A stretch of 64,000 bases of DNA from Branchiostoma floridae (GCF_000003815.2 NC_049991.1:13010027-13074026); one strand, 5' to 3'; numbered from the stretch's first letter, positions 23,958 through 38,900 are shown. Notes: generated from the letters alone by a model not told the origin. Made by a program: numbers and translations.

Positions 23958-26900
23958 GTGGGTACAACCTTTCACATTTCCGAGTCTGAAGAAAATCCAC
24001 TGTAACATTATTACATGCTACGCACATGTATAATCACATTTTCTATTTCATTGACCGAACCATTCGCTGGATAATTTCATCTTCTAGTGACGTGGAAACC
24101 TCGAGTTTTTGGAATTTTTCCTGCAGCGCTTTAACGGTAGGTAATCGATTATGTAGTCACATGCCTTATTAATCATTACTGACTTCACATCACAGACCTT
24201 AGAGATTTTAAAGTCAGCGTAGCTCCGTTGTCGTTGTTTTTCACAGATTTAAAATAAACAAAAGACATAACCCCTGAAGTATGTATCCTGAAGGCCACTC
24301 ATGATGTAAACATACCCTCGGGCGTTTCTTTATCCTTGATGCAAACGCCATATATAAACACTGTGAATTTATGGATTTATTGCTTTATGATATTTACAAA
24401 GTAAAGTTCAACACAGCGGAACAGGGGGCAGTTGTTGAGAAAATATCAGAAACGCCCTATATAGTGTGTGCGAGCTACAAAACGTACGGTTGCCCAGGTG
24501 AACAGTTAGTTAGAGTAGGATTAACGTTAGCCTAAAATGTTCCGGCGGTTTTCGAGCGAGGTGTTGCCAAGGGTATTCAGGCGGCAATCGAGCGAAGTAA
24601 TACCGAGAAGCTGGGAAGACCAGGAGCCGGTGTTGTTCAAGTATGGTAACGGAACTTTCCACAGCGCGTATGACTGGCAGGAAGACACGGACTCAGTTTG
24701 CTCAGGTAACGATTCTAACAGGAAGTCGTTCACAGTACCCAAGGACGTTATATCTGATATAACGATTATATCTGATATAACGTCCTTGCAGTACCTTACT
24801 GTGTGTTGTCGGTACGTATTGTAGAAAAAAGGGTACACCTGTAAGAATATTCAGGCGGAAATGTTTTGTTTGCTTTGAAAACAGCATCACTACGTCACTT
24901 CATCGGTAGCTATTTTTGTCCGACGCCCTGTTTCCATAAGGAAACAGTAACGTGCACTACGTCAAACCCCCCATTACAGATATTATTTCCATTACAACAT
25001 GGCCAGGACATTATCTGACCGAATATCTATTGAATGTAAACACCCAAACAGCTTTGCACACTAGCTAATTTATATCCGTATTTACAAAAATATACTGCTA
25101 GGTATATCAAAAGAAACGGTGGCATTTAGCACCAGTAAAGCTAGACCTAATATTCACCCAATTACCATTAAGCTTTACGGTACATGCCAAACTCATGACG
25201 TACACACAGTTTTAGGACAACGTTTGATTCTTTAAAAACATCAAGCGGTTACAAAAAGCCACCAGATCTCATACCACTTGTTTGTCAATAATGTTATTTC
25301 CATTCAGAAGTTTAGCCAATAAGGTATAAGAACACTTTGGACTGAGGTATGATACACGTTACATTGAATATGTATTTCATGCTACAATTGAAGAATTACG
25401 TATACCACAGTTGACTTGTTCAAGCATGTCAGTATTCGCTACACAAACACAGAAGAAATGTCCAAGCATATATGCATCAAATGCTCCGTAGAGCACAAGC
25501 ACGTACAATGCCTAAGCGTCTTTACACACACTACGTTGGCTGGGTCATTTATTCTATTATACTTCACTATTGGCTCACAAAGTTCAGGTCGAACAAAGGC
25601 TCCCTTTGTAAATATGCCAGAAGTAAATTCTCAAGTACAAAAGAATGTACTTCAAGCGTGCTCTGATACTGGGTGACTTAGTAGATTCAGAAAATTGTTG
25701 TTATATAGCTTCTAAGCTGTGAAACGTGCGGGAGTGGTTGATGAAATGTTGAAGCGACTGTGCGGACAGCTATGTATTAGCGGACAGGGTGATGAGTCCG
25801 ATGGAGTGTTGTACGGCCCCTCAGGAGTACATGTACCTACCAGCGCGTATGATTGGTGCGGAAATAACTTATCTTCTACCTGTTCAGGTGAGCGGGATAT
25901 AAACTACATTGGACAATTTATATCTTTAATCGTCATGACGTTTATGTTTGTATGCACACGGGGTTTAGCAAGTCAATAGATCGTTATGAGACTGCTTTTC
26001 CAGGTACTGCAGCAAAACTTCCAGTTTTGATATGTCGTGTTTTGGACTAGTTATGTGGAGATTCCGAGCGAGCTCGCCGGAGTGAGTAAGTGTGAGTGTG
26101 TTTTGGACTGCCACTGTTATTATGTTCGGGTAGTAAGTGGGTAGCTTTTGTGCTCAGCAAGAAAATGCATAAGTCTGGGTCCTCTAGCAACTTTCTGTCG
26201 AATTGCAGGAACATCTGAATTTCAGGCTTTGAAACAGTATAAGTCAGAAGATATAAATTTTCTTTATCCACATGCAACACGTTGATAGTTCAAAGATCAC
26301 TTTAGACATGGGGAATAAAGTCCTGTTCGTGCCAGTGCACGTTTCCTTTTGGGCCCCTACATAGACAAGCTCAAGTCAATGTGAAGACAGGACCCGGAGA
26401 TGTATAGCTGGTCATTGCTTTCAGACGTACTAAAGCTAAGCGGGTATATACCTCACAGGACTTATCAAGGCATTCTTAAAGTGGCGCAAAAAGGAAGTCC
26501 AATGAGATACCTGCTTAACGCACAGGTTTGGAATATGTGACATGTTAATCATAATTGCAGGGCCTTACCAGAGAAATGTTGCTGTTAACATTTAACAATC
26601 CCTCCGTCGTATTCCTGCGCGATCCACCCGTCATTACGTTGAGCCATCATCAACTTCGTGCAACATTGTTTTCAAGCAATAAAAGAGGTTGAATTAATAA
26701 TGCGCCCACATATACTCATGATTAGAAAAGGATATTCGTGCCTGGAACCAATTTCCACCCATGTGAGATTACAACAATACTGTACCTTTCTAAAAAATGT
26801 GCAAAGTAATTACGTTAATGGACGGCAGTGCGGCTCACGTTTCCATGCAGGTATTACAACAGCCCCATCCTCGTAAGTACATGTGTTACTTTGCGGCTGC

Positions 26901-29900
26901 GATGTTTAAATTTCCACAAATACGACATAAGAGATTGGGGGCAGAGTGGATAAACAAGAGGATCGGTTAGTATACAGACAACTTTATATCTATCCTCTCT
27001 GTGGCATGTGTATTCAGTGCTAGTGTTTCATAGATATGTTGGAAATTACGTTTCTTTGGTTTGTCGGTGACGTGGTGTCCCTCTTATTGTATGATAATAC
27101 TAAAATATTCAAATTCATATAACGATGTGTAAAGACAATCCATATGGCGACCTATATTGTATGGCGTGGATGTTCATTTCTGCCCCCCCCCCCCCTCACA
27201 CACATACACTTTCCCAAAAACGAAACTTGTGTTACATAAACACACCGATCCTGTCTCTTTTCATATTATATGCATCTCTTGTACCGAATTCACAACATCA
27301 AAGCTAGGTATGAGCTCGTCTTCTGGATGTCTTTAGGCAGTAACTGTCAGGGAATGGCGATGAGGAAAAAGTGTCACATGTATCATCATGATCACAAACA
27401 TAAAGGTTAACAGCAATACACTACTTCACTACTACGTCAGCTATCACTACTTCAGGATTACTGAAGTACCATATAGTAACAAATAATAGCTACCGTTAAC
27501 AAAGAACAGGGTGAAGAGTATTGCCGCTAAGTCCTGCAATGCAAAACAAAAGCCATGAGCTGCTGTCTTGAATTAAGTTACCAATACCATGAGTCAAAAT
27601 AATAATAAATGAATAAGAATTTTTTTTTCAGAGCTATGGCACAGCCTCTCAGCTATAGAAAACCACCACACGTCATTGCAATCATTACTCTTCGAGCCCA
27701 TCTGTTTTACTTCGAAAATATTTTGTTGACATGCATTTTCGAAATGTGACGAACACAATAACCAGATCGTATTACGCATACCTGACTTCCATTTCTATTG
27801 AACGTCCTATCGTGATAGTCTGCGACCTTCCCATGGTCATCCAAGACATTTCTTTCCACGAAATGTCATTAGTGTACCGTACAGTCGATAGTGCAACGCA
27901 TCATCGCAAATATCAGAGACATGGCAGCATCATTCAATAGCATGTTTTCAACGCGTATTGGTTTTGTCTTTTGTTTTATGGTACAGTTATCCCTATGTAT
28001 GGAGAGACAAAAACATACATATGAAACTGCTTTCTGATCCACACTTTTCTCTCCTCAGATCTGAACTCCATCTCTGACGGCAGCCTACCAGACAGAGATG
28101 TGGTGGACGAGAAGTTTAAAAGAGTGCTGGTAAGTTGGGTAATACTTTACGTTTACAATGCTATCTCGTTCTTTACTTCTTGTGTTGACGTGCTTCTCTA
28201 TGGTAAGGTTATACAGAAGGGTGCATAATAATCTCCCTCACATTTTTTAGGTTTTCAGGATATGCCAGAACTTTTATACATTTACATTATGTCGAGAGAA
28301 ATAGGAGCCAGGAATATGTATGATATGTAATTAAAAATAACGTTATACTACCTTAGTCAAACTTATGATTTAAGAGAAAGGCATTCTTATTAACTCATCC
28401 GAGTATGACTTACAGCACTCTTCACTAAACATGTAGGACAAGACTGCTGTAAAGAATAATGGGGAAATGTCAAAAGGTACTGTCAAAGAGGTTGAATATA
28501 TATATATATGAGTGAAGTATTAAGTATTTTATGGGGGATTGATATAAATGCAAAGTTGAATGTGGCTAAAGAATACTATTACTTTGTCTCAGGTTTTAAT
28601 GTCATAATGTTCAGTAGTAAAATATAATATTTTCAAACTGGACCAAACAGCAGTGCCTTTATTTCGCAACGGAGGAAATTAACCCTTAAGAATGTGACTT
28701 CAGGTAGGGGTGACCTAGACACACTTAAAATGGTTATCAGTTCTCACCCTAAAGCGGTACTTTTCATCTGCTTCAGGGGGACTTTAATTTGCAGCCTTAT
28801 CAGAAAGGCAAATATTTTCCAGCAGTTATGTCCCATGATGCTCAGCTTTGTCGCGACTGACGGGGTTAGAGGTCAGAATTCTTTCCTGATGACCCTGACC
28901 TTGTATAAATATTAAGCCCCGTAAGTTAAAGCTCACGAAGAGGATTAACATTTTATAAATATATTGAATATGCATGGGCGGGACCAGGTCAGGGCGGGGC
29001 AGTTATCGACTTTTAATGTACTCGTAAATACTTGTTTAGACCAACACCTAGTAAGGTGCCATGAAGAGGAGATAGAGAACTAAGAAAAATAAAGATTCGG
29101 TTGTGGGAGACGGTATAAAACTGGATAGACTATTACAATAATGCTGGGGTTCTTTCGTACGAGTAGTCTAATGTTCACTCCAAAATAATGAGCTGCAAGG
29201 AGAAAAAATATAGTATACGACGTCTGTGCAATAGTTATACATTACCTTGTCAAGGTGATGTCAAATTTAAGATATTACAGACATTTAAGAACATGTACCA
29301 AGAGGCTTCCAAGACGGAGTGACGCCATACTTTTTCCGCGAATTCTGCCTCAAGTGCTGGTCCCATCATACCAATCTTTACCCTCGTACCAATGATTACC
29401 GACCGTTCTCATGACAACAGATTGACGTCAAGTATTTGAGTAAGAGACCTACAGGGAACGACAAGAATGCGGCTTGCAGATTTCTTATCTATATGGCCAA
29501 AGTCCTGAAACACGAGTTATAGAAAATATGTTGAGAAGAAATAGGTTAAACAAGCTGAACCAAAGCAATAGATAATCAAGTATATTATCAACTGCAGGCC
29601 TATAATGTTGAAAAAGTACAATTTATGTATAGTACAAAAAACACAATGAAGATACATGTGTATAGCACATGTAGCAGGAAAGGGAGTATTCGTAACCCTA
29701 TAAAATCTACAAAAAGTCTTCTGTTTTACTGGGAAAATAAGTGTGCCGTACAATCCCAGTGTAATGCACTTCAATTCATAAGTGTCTGGAAGATACAGTA
29801 CATCGAAAGAACGGCATTGTAAAACATGTCGTAGAAACTTCACACGTTCACAGACTGTTTACAGAACTGTCCAGCGCAGAAGTGAAAAACAGCAACTGAC

Positions 29901-32900
29901 TGTTTGACCACTTATCGCAGAGATGTAGACTTTGCCAACCAAGCAAATAACTTGTCCCGTCTGCAAAACTGTGGCGAAACCAAGTGCTATGAGGTCGACT
30001 TGGACACGTCGGCATTTTTTCCGACAATATGCAATGCAGAAACTTGTCCGCCATTGTTATTAGATATAGATGTCATGTTGATAACTTTCATAACTTTCAA
30101 GATTGGAGTAGAAGTTTTCTATGTGTGTGGTTATTGTCAAAATGCTGTGGAGAATAGTGACATGAATTCTAAAGCATTGACAGCTACAATGAACCTCACT
30201 AATTTAAATACAGCCATAAAGGTATTTCCAGTTCTTCTTCTTACTCCCTGTATTTGCCATGTGCTTCAAGACAAACGCACTTCAAAATACAACAAAATCG
30301 TAAAATGACGCGTAAAAATGAGAATGATGGCACCTGCAATGCACAAACGTTTGCTACTCGCATTTTACCGAGAAGAAATAAATCACAACCGTCCTGACAG
30401 AGACGTGAATATTGGTTACATGTGACAAATAGTACCACACCATTGTGTCGACATCTTCAGCATACAGACAAGACACATATTACATCTTCTTCCGCTGTGA
30501 CAAAGCCGTAGAACGGAGAAATGTATTGATTGGTGACGGGCCTCGGGCGGATGGTGTGTTCACGTCCTTGCCTTTCCGTTTAGTCATTTTTCAGACCCTT
30601 ACTCGAGTTAAACTGGCAAGAGTCGTGCGGGTAGATCTGAGAGTTTACGAATGGTTCTACCTGTATGGGTAACCTTTGAGTCTGCTGATAATTGTACGAG
30701 CTATATGAAGTACTTCTCGTTTCAATGTTTCTCTGTGTGTCGAGAATCAGCAAATAATCATTTTCCTTGATTATAGGCAAGATTTGAGCAGCAGTCTGCA
30801 CTCGATTTAATCATGCAAATGATGCGGGAGGAATTCTAATTGATTAGCTCGTAAATAAACAAACACAAAGCTGGTAAATTAGCAAACACAAAACAAGTCC
30901 CTCGCTATCAAACTATGACATGCACAAAACAGCAGTACCGAACATCTTTGCACATGTATCACTGTACAGGACAGAATGGGTCCGCTGTCCCCCGAAAAAC
31001 AGGAGGAACTGCAGCACATGTCACAGGAGGACAAGTGGCGAATGGTCATGGAGAAGGTAAATATTATGGTTCTCCTTTTCTCTCTCCCCTTCTATGCACA
31101 TCCGCTGCTCTCTCTCTCTCTCTGTCTTCTTAATTTTAGGCTTTACATTGGACCTACACATAGCATTTATAGTTTATTTCTTCGCGTGTTCAGTGTCCTC
31201 AAGCTCCTTCAATTTTTTGTGTTTTTTCGCCTCAAACCATTATTAGGTCAACATCCGATATTCCTTTGATAAGATACATGTAATTGTTCTGCAGCGCCCG
31301 AAACAGCGCCCGGAGTTTTATGTGGAAGAACTGCAGAAGAACATGAACCCAGCCTTGCGGAAGTCCAAGCCGCCCAAACGCCTGCTGAAGTCACTAGTCC
31401 CCACCTCGCGACTCTTACCAGACTTGCAGTATGACATAGAAATGTCACAAGGAAAGTGAGTGCCACCCACATATCATGCAACAAAGAAAACATTAGATGT
31501 CTAGAAATGTGAGTACGATGAGTAGATAAAGAGGTCTTGGCATAAACATTCGAGTCACTTGCTCAAATAGATGATAACACGACAGCATTGACATGTATAA
31601 AGCTTTTGAGCGCATTTATTTCCTTATCTTGAAGATTACTGGCTGTCATTTTACTGAGACATATCAAGCAAAATATACAAATCAACCTACAAAAGAAAAG
31701 GGTCTTGGTAGTACTATTCTTAGACATTAAACGCCGGTCTATTCTTAAGCTGATTTATGTGACTGTGTTATCCTCCGGTAGCTTCGTGAAGGACTTCGTA
31801 AGTAGTCCTCACCATGGCATACGGCGTCTCATCGCCTTTCTGAAGGACAACTCACTGAAGCACAGCGGTACACTCAGCATTGCCGTCATTAACAGCAAGG
31901 ACACGGGGGATTCACGCATTAGGAAACAGATGGTATGTACATGCATGTCAGTTCTTCTAGAGTTCGTATTAAGGAGGTGTCGGAAAATGTCAAAAGGGCA
32001 GGCCGTTTGGGGATATCCATGCCTTTAACATAGTACAAACACAGTATGAAATGTGGCTCAATGTGGGCTATGTTAAGTTTGCAAGGGCGCTTCATAGCTG
32101 GGGGGACAGTATCAGTTGTTAAAGCTTACCTCTATAACCTCTCGATACATGTACATCTTCGTAATCATAATGTGTTATGTTCAGTCTAACAAAATATAAA
32201 CCCGGGAGTATGTTATCTACCTTCTTATTGTAGCATTGGTCAAATAAAATAGAGGAAAGTCGACTATGTGCCGTGTGTAGCCTTGTTCTGATAACTTATG
32301 TTAAACTTTGTGTTACTGTTGCGCAGGAAGACGAACACAACTGCCTGCTTTGCCTCAAGGCGCTGGCAGAAACAGAGGTAATATATATGTTTTTATTTTA
32401 TTTTACATTTACAGGCAACAAAATATGCCATTTAAATTACACTACTTGGTCGCATTACGAAAGCGTCGTGGGCTACTAACAAAAGTACAAGTCACTAGAT
32501 TTAGAAATGTACTGATAAATCATTTTGCTACGTTTCTAATATTTCCAATAGCACCTGTCGGAGCTAGTAGACGAGCCGAACAACCTGGAGACCATAGCGC
32601 TGAGTCTCATCAGTAGTCACCACGAGACAAGGACGGTCGCACTGCAGGTAGACTTTATTTCAGCCCTTACGTGTTTACAGAGTGCTCCAGTTGGCTAAAA
32701 AAACAGTCGTATGTTCTATGGTGATGCACGTGAGTAGGTGATTTTCTTTGAATGTTCTTTAATTCATGACTTCTGAATAAAATGTGGAAACAATATTGGC
32801 TAAAAATCAATTTCTGTAACATCTATCTAAACCTGCTCATGCCAATGGCATCGATGAAATTGGGTTGCAAAGTTTTACGCGTACAAATACAAATACTATA

Positions 32901-35900
32901 ATTGTTATTAGTGTCGCTAGAGGTCCTCCTTGCACATAGACATGTTGCGTAATGACTAGATTTTATATGTTATACTGTACTGCTTCAGATCATGACGAAG
33001 TGTACGGGGCACCACAACGGTCCAGGGGCGGTACTGAGGAGTCTGTTTTACCTGAAGCTACAGGTCGGGGAGACACACAGGTTTAAACAACTGGTGAACA
33101 TGTTACAAGCAGAGTCCTGTCGCAGTTCATTCAAGGTGAGATTTGATAGCTGCCTAATCAGTAATGAAAAGCCATGTGTCTAAGAAGAGGATGCTATGAC
33201 TAGATTCGGATTCTGTTTAATCCAATTCCGTAAGATTTGAGTATTTTTCATATGTATATTACAAGTGTTGCCACCAGAAAATCTGTACCAACCGCCGGTA
33301 CACCACGTGCAATAACCAGGTATCTTTTTCACCTTTCAGCTTGCCTGCTTGAAATTTTTCAACTCCCTATTGATGTCTGTGGACGACATGAACGCACGCG
33401 TGTACCTGCAGTTTGAGTTACACCTGTCACGGTTCGACCCCAATTCTATAGAGAAGGTTTGTATAGCATATCGACTCGAATTCTATAGAGAAGGTTTGTA
33501 TAGTCTAACATCTCATTGCTGCTAGTGTGGCTGATGAAAAAGAACAATGACAAGTGACTCACAGCCTTGAAGGCAAGTAGAGCATAGTCTCAGGACTATT
33601 CATATAATGCGGCCTTGCTAGCCTGATTAAATCTTGCTTATAGCAGCTCGCCCAACATTCGGATGGCCTGCTGGAGAGGAGGGGCCAGATACAGCCCGGA
33701 CAGCAGAGTTTGTGTTACACAGACTACGGCTTTGCAAATGCTCATGTTTTTGCTTGAGTGCGATGATAATCATGCAAATATATCCGTTCAGTGTCAATCT
33801 TATGCAAGGATACAGTAAAAAATTGAGACAAATAGACATGACTGCGAGCAGTTTCTAAAAGTTTGAAAGGTGAAAGGATTGACATGGCGTTCCTGTGTTT
33901 ACAGTCTATCGATGACGCGGACCCACTCAGCGACGCCATCAGGCGAGAGCTGGTGAACTGGCAGAATCGGTACATCCACGTGCAGAACGTGGTGGACGAG
34001 GCGCTCACTCTCAGGCAGAGAGGAACCATTCTCAGAGAAGAGGTGAGATTTACAAAATGCCATTCAGAACTAATTTTTGAGCAATCCTGAAGAATGTTCC
34101 ATTGGGCAATAGTTTTGTCTCTCAGCAAATGTGAAGTTGAACAATCTGTTCCTAATTTTCATTCAATGTCGATGTTCATTGCGTTTTTCTAGTCATCTCT
34201 TTGGCAAATGAACAACTTAAAACAAGTATGTTATGATAATCTTCTTTCTCTTTGCAGATCAATCTCCTTAACGGAAAAATCCACGTGAGTTCAGACTAGT
34301 TATTATTCATTATACATATTGTTTTTTATTTGTATGTAACGTTACTCGTAGCTACTACATCCAAGTATCAACTGAACATTCAAGTTTCGTTAAGCGTGTA
34401 TCACAAATACCTTTACCAGTAAACCGAAATGTTACATGGTCTATTCCTGGGTGCACTACTTATCATAATTTAAGCTCCGTTAAGCGTTTGCTCTTTCAGT
34501 GTCTATTATGTTGAATGACACGTTCCTGTATTGGTCACATTTTATCGACAAACCTCATCCACTGGTTTGACACATCCCACCTCCTAGTGATATTGTTATG
34601 TATATATTGTTATGTATAGAAACACCCGGTCAAAGTATTGATGCAATTATAACTGTGTATCAGAACGCAGAAGAAGATAAGAAAGCACTGGAAAACAAAC
34701 AGAAGGAGGCTCTACAGAAATGTCAGGAGTTTCAACAGAAGACTTTGGATCTACAGGAATCTCTAGACAGGCTCATGGTAAGGTAACAACGGTTACTCGT
34801 CATGTGTGTGATCAGTAGACATACATGTACAAAACAATGATGTGTATGAATATATGTACGAAATTTCTGATATGGGATTATTTTCATTGAAGTGGTTTGG
34901 TCACTCTTATTCATTTTGTACAAGAGAAAATAATAGCGTTACGACCATAACACTCTGTGGTGATACCGAGAACGCATAAAAATATTACATTTTCAACTCG
35001 CCAGACAAATTAAATACCACTGTTGTTTCCTCATAGCTACATGATACATGTAGGAATAGGAAACCCGAATGGCAAACAGTTGTAAGAATTGATACTCTTG
35101 AGTGACAAGTGACGTTTTAAAATCAGTACCGGTATTCCATAATGTTAAATCTAGTTAATCTTCTGCCCAATACTGTGATTTCCCCACTACAGCAATAATG
35201 ATCAATCCCTGGTAATATTACGTCTACGTCCTTTTTTTCAATGTTTATTCATAGTTTTTCTGTCATTGTTATTTCCAGGAGCAACAGATCCCGATTCTGC
35301 ACGGTTCCCCTGCCATCCCCACCACCGTGGAGCCCCATGAGGAGGAGGCGACTGTGCCGGAGACTGGGAAAACCGTAGAGCAGCAGGCACCACCGAATCC
35401 TCCAGAGTTCGGTACGTTTCTGTCATCTAAAACTACAGATATGTGCAGAAAATGGAGGGGGTCACCAGTCACTATCTCATGACATAAACAACATTCCGCC
35501 ATGTTTATCAAAATGCTGTACATACAACTGAAGCTAACTATATACTTTACATGAGATAACAGGCCATGGCGTAAGTTAGAGGTACATTTAGCTTGGGTTA
35601 CAAAGGGTTGCGGTACTTTTTACATCGTGATGAGGGGTAACGTTATTTCGTAAACAAACATTTCTGTTTACAGACATGTTCCGAGAACGTCACATGGGGA
35701 GAGATAAACGTATCTTAATTGACACATCACGGACTTGTCTAGTTAACATTTACTTTCTGTTACCAATTTTGTTCTTACGCATGTATGTTGACATTAGATC
35801 TTTTACTGTTGTTTTATATTTATGTCTTGAGTGTCAGGCTTTACATAAGCATCGTGCTTGCAGCCTAATAATCACATGATATATGTCAATAGATGAAGTG

Positions 35901-38900
35901 GGTTTACAGAACGATATTGTTATACCATACAGACAATTGAACTGTTTGGGGGAAGGGGGAGACTGATGCCAAACCAGGTGAAGAATTGCAAGGGAGAGAG
36001 TGGGCGCAGGTCATTTATAAACATGCAGTTCATTCATAAACATGCAGGTCGACTTCGTCATATTCCAGTTTTGGAATCACCAATGCTTGTCGTCTGGTAG
36101 GGTGGGGTGAGGTATGTTACTGTTTAGAGTGAGATGAGTATGCGGTTTTGTTCCATTCTGCTCACAGCTATTCCGAGGCCTGCAGTCAACATTCCACGCC
36201 CGCCTCCGCTACCCGACGGCTTCTCCACCACACGATCCAATTATTTCGGAGAGCGGAGATCGAAAAGCATGTCGTCATTGTTAGGTACGTACTAGAGATT
36301 ATACACGTACACACTGTAGCCTAGGTTTAAAATAACAACAATTCAACAGATTTGACTGAAACTAAGTGGTGTACGCCCTTACCTACAGTTGTTCAGTACA
36401 CGTCTTGTGGCTACAGACAGTTTTAAGCTGCAGACCAATTTATAGTGAGTAACAAAAGACAGAATTTGACAATTGCAGCGACCACAATTCTAGCCTGCAG
36501 GGGAATGAGTATGCATGAAAACAGATGTAATGACGTTTTCGTACTCGCTGTCGGCGCCTTTGATCCGAAAATATACAAAACCAATTTTCCCCTTGCAAGG
36601 ATCAAAATCATGATCACGGGACTCAAGTGCTGCAAAGTAAAAAGGGTGTGGCGGAAAATTCCTGGCACAATCAAATACTTGACAGAAAAATTGGAATACA
36701 GGAGAATTTCGTTTCTTTAACCCATACTTAGCAAATACCAAATCGCGATTATACCAAGTGGTAGTTAATCAGCTATCGATGCTATGAATGATTGGAAGAT
36801 TATCAGTTTGCAGTCTCCATTGATTAACGTAATATCTGTGATTTGCTGGTTACACATTTCATTACTTTATTTAGCAGCTGTAAGTTATAGATTCAAACAG
36901 TTGACGTTCAAGTCGTGGCTGAAAAACAGTATTGTAGGATAGCTACTGCGGTATCTCGATTTAGAATATTGTTTCAGATGAACAAATTTCCAATCAAAAA
37001 TTTTGTAAATGAAGTTCCGTATCGTGAGTGTTGTTTGTGTTTTTCGCCTATATTCGCCCCCCTCCCACCCTTTGGGATGTGACTGGCGCAACTTTAGACT
37101 GTAGTATACTTCGGACTATTGGATAAAACTCACTAACAAATAAGTAATACAATTAAGCTTCTACTGTATGATGATCAATCTTCGAAAATATAATCTTCTC
37201 GCAGAAATGGCAAACGACGAGAAGGAAAACCCTAAGGTTAATCTCCCAGCTTTGAACTGGAGCACACTGGACTCGGTCGGGAGCTCAATATTCAAGGTAA
37301 GAACAATAAATTTAATAATAATCTTCCTTTATCAGCATACAGCTTGTACCTAAGTACCAAAGATGTTTTACAACTTCCCTGTGTGCTACATGTGATAATC
37401 TTAATAATGATGCAATGTATACATAAACATGTTTGCGAATCCTTGGCAAAATGGATCTCTCCTTGGTGCTGATCACGCCATCCATAAGAATGCCGTCCTA
37501 TACACTGATGATATTTGTGGTTGAAAAGCACATATGTCTTCTCCTTCTTCAAAACAGACAATGAGTCCTGATTCCGTTCTGGATGAAGCGGACATAGCCG
37601 AACTGGAAGCGGCCTTTCAACTCAAACCCGAGGGGAGCCCAGCCCCACCCCCGGGTGGTGTCTCCATCCCCCCGCCCCCTGGCCCCCCTCCCCCGGGCAT
37701 CGCGTTACCGTCAGGGCGGAATAGAGCGTCTTCCAAACTGATGTTAGTGGACCAGAACAGAGCCAAGAATGTTGGTGAGTAAGCTTAAGGCTTTAGGGGG
37801 AATGTTCACAATATCATGATAAGCTAAATCCTCTGCAGATGCTCAACAGCAACAAAACAGCAATCAGCCAAACTGATAGAAATGCCAAAGACATATATTC
37901 TTTGAACTGTTGACTGTCGAGTTCTATTCCCAGATAGAACCCTTGTCAAATAAACGTTTTACAAAGGCATGATGATTGTTAGAATTTTACAGCTGTGAAA
38001 ACGTTCCAAAATGTCTGTTAGTATTTCTCAATTGCTCCTGTTCTTTAATTCATCTTATATTTACTATACTTGTATTTTGATTAGTATTACTTAGCTTAGT
38101 TAAGTGGAGTAGGGCTTTGTATTAGTCATGTAGGCTTCTCCCCTCCTCCTGCATTTTAGTTACGTATCTCTACCTTATTGCTATTTTTTAATGACCGAAA
38201 TGATCATTAAAAGATAACAAATTGTACCGTTTTTTTCCAGAGATCACCCTGAGACGCGTGGGCCGGCCCACCCCTGACATCATCCGGGCCATCAGAGCGT
38301 GCGACACGTCCGTGCTGCCGGGGGAAAACGCCGAGCTGCTGCTCAAGTACCTCCCCAGGAAAGATGAGGTATTTCTTTCTTCTTTTTTTTTTCAATTTGC
38401 TTCCGGACAGACGAGGACAATGTGGCACTGGACTTAAGTTTTTGTAACTTATCTTAACAGTGTCACATACAAAGCACAGACAGAACCTAGTATTTTACCG
38501 CCCCGACCGAAGTCATGTACCCATTTTTACACTATGGTGAAGTGAGGAAGGTTGCATAAAGTGCCTTTCCCAATGGCACAACGTCGGGGGCATGGCGGGT
38601 ATCGAACTCCGAACCTCTGGGTCAGCAATGTATGACATGTATTAGTTACACCAGCCAAAAACAATGCCACATGAGGTATTGGAAGTTTGATAGAGAAACT
38701 ATCCTGTATACAATGATCTACAATGACCGATAAGCCTTAGATCAATGTAGGTTAAACGTTTTACACAGATAGATAGTTTATTTTGCCTGACAAACGTTTT
38801 GGTCTACTTTTTCAGATCACGCTTCTTAAGGAACACGCGGAAAAGCACAATCGCTTCGGTGCGGCGGAAAAGTACTTCTATGAGGTATGTAATACGGTAG

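Noticed and set aside
24527..24838. 103-codon minus-strand frame
   Set aside because: Overlaps formin exon 1b and the palindrome; the plus-strand reading has the donor, phase and paralogous exon to support it.
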